In this document: positions 13,914 to 14,176 of the stretch, one piece after another | Numbering within the stretch: the first letter of the stretch is position 1 | How the letters are laid out: every line of letters starts with the position of its first letter | NCBI GenBank assembly: GCA_023416575.1 | Contig: JAEZHL010000164.1 | Location: 1 to 14,176 of the forward strand | Length of the DNA stretch: 14,176 nucleotides | Direction: 5' to 3' | Source: Pseudomonadota bacterium | GTDB lineage: Bacteria > Pseudomonadota > Alphaproteobacteria > Rhizobiales > Hyphomicrobiaceae | Program-made: the position numbers and the translations under genes | Notes under the pieces: generated by a model | The model's input: the letters and a program-made list of their open reading frames with translations, nothing else | Told to the model about the DNA's origin: nothing | The model's database searches: none

Positions 13914-14176
13914 ATGTCCAAATTGCGGTCATCGTCCAGCGGTTGGAAGCGCCGCATGCGCAAACGTCGTCTCGTCCTCCTCGCGGTCGGCGCTCTGGTC
14001 GGCTCGCTCTATGTCCTCAACGCGTCGTGGCGGGTCGCGCCCCTGGCGGACGCGAGCGTTCAGCTCATCTCGCACCGAGGCGTGCATCAGACCTATCATC
14101 GGGAAGGTCTCAAAAGAGATACGTGTACGGCCGAGCGGATCGACCAGCCACGGCACGCGTACATCGAGAACACGGT
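13914..14176 (+). CDS. Glycerophosphodiester phosphodiesterase, 5' part only
   Basis: An open frame of 87 codons plus two bases runs off the right edge with no stop. A basic start (RRMRKRR) is followed by a single hydrophobic segment at about 20-38, so the protein is anchored in the inner membrane or exported. Then come LISHRGVHQTYHREGL with the catalytic His54-Arg55-Gly56 and HAYIENT with Glu85-Asn86. HRG and EN are the first metal and catalytic motifs of the GDPD family, which splits glycerophosphodiesters to glycerol 3-phosphate and an alcohol. The start at 13914 is the earliest ATG. An ATG at 13956 with GGAAG at a 6-nt gap is at least as likely and would shorten the cytosolic tail by 14 residues. 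The gene diverges from the GlxA-type regulator gene, 110 bp away. Confidence 0.8.
   Translation, partial: MSKLRSSSSGWKRRMRKRRLVLLAVGALVGSLYVLNASWRVAPLADASVQLISHRGVHQTYHREGLKRDTCTAERIDQPRHAYIENT

Noticed and set aside
1..14176. CRISPR array, tRNA/rRNA genes or insertion sequences
   Set aside because: No spaced direct repeats, cloverleaf-like sequences, transposase motifs or terminal inverted repeats were noticed on reading both strands. A covariance-model search was not possible.

Overview
The window looks like a chromosomal segment of a high-GC alphaproteobacterium, probably of the Rhizobiales (Hyphomicrobiales). This rests on the GC-rich codon use, a glutathione reductase / ribose-5-phosphate isomerase A / phosphoglycolate phosphatase neighbourhood, a small Gly-rich outer-membrane barrel protein, and a dyad containing GCCGTCATCC of a type common between genes in that order. 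The assignment is from recall of such genomes, not from a search.

Left part (about 110-3189): a compact RiPP locus. A 39-residue peptide gene on the minus strand carries a textbook lasso-peptide leader (YxxPxLxxxGxL, then Thr at the expected -2 position), but its 13-residue core has no Asp or Glu at positions 7-9, so it cannot close the usual lasso ring. Diverging from it are a PqqD-like leader-binding protein, a B2-type leader peptidase and an HPr-kinase-like protein. A nucleotidyltransferase converges on them and overlaps the kinase gene by 22 bp. No asparagine-synthetase-like lasso cyclase is in view. The set resembles kinase/nucleotidyltransferase lasso clusters such as that of paeninodin without its cyclase. 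This is the best candidate here for an undescribed system: a leader-guided, proteolysed peptide that may be phosphorylated and nucleotidylated and may stay linear.

Middle part (3337-7137): an agmatinase/guanidinobutyrase-family ureohydrolase, preceded by a tiny Arg-rich reading frame and two hairpins; a divergent BenE-type transporter; and a D-amino-acid dehydrogenase that shares a CTAG with the transporter's stop codon. Together with a succinate-semialdehyde dehydrogenase and a GlxA-type regulator further right, these could serve use of guanidino compounds or D-arginine (guanidinobutyrate to GABA to succinate). That is inference.

Right part (7329-14176): a secreted outer-membrane barrel protein with an odd YGPYK tandem tail, glutathione reductase (gor), rpiA translationally coupled to gabD, divergent gph, a GlxA/AraC-type regulator, and the start of a glycerophosphodiester phosphodiesterase cut by the window edge. 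I see no tRNA, rRNA, CRISPR array, transposase or phage gene.
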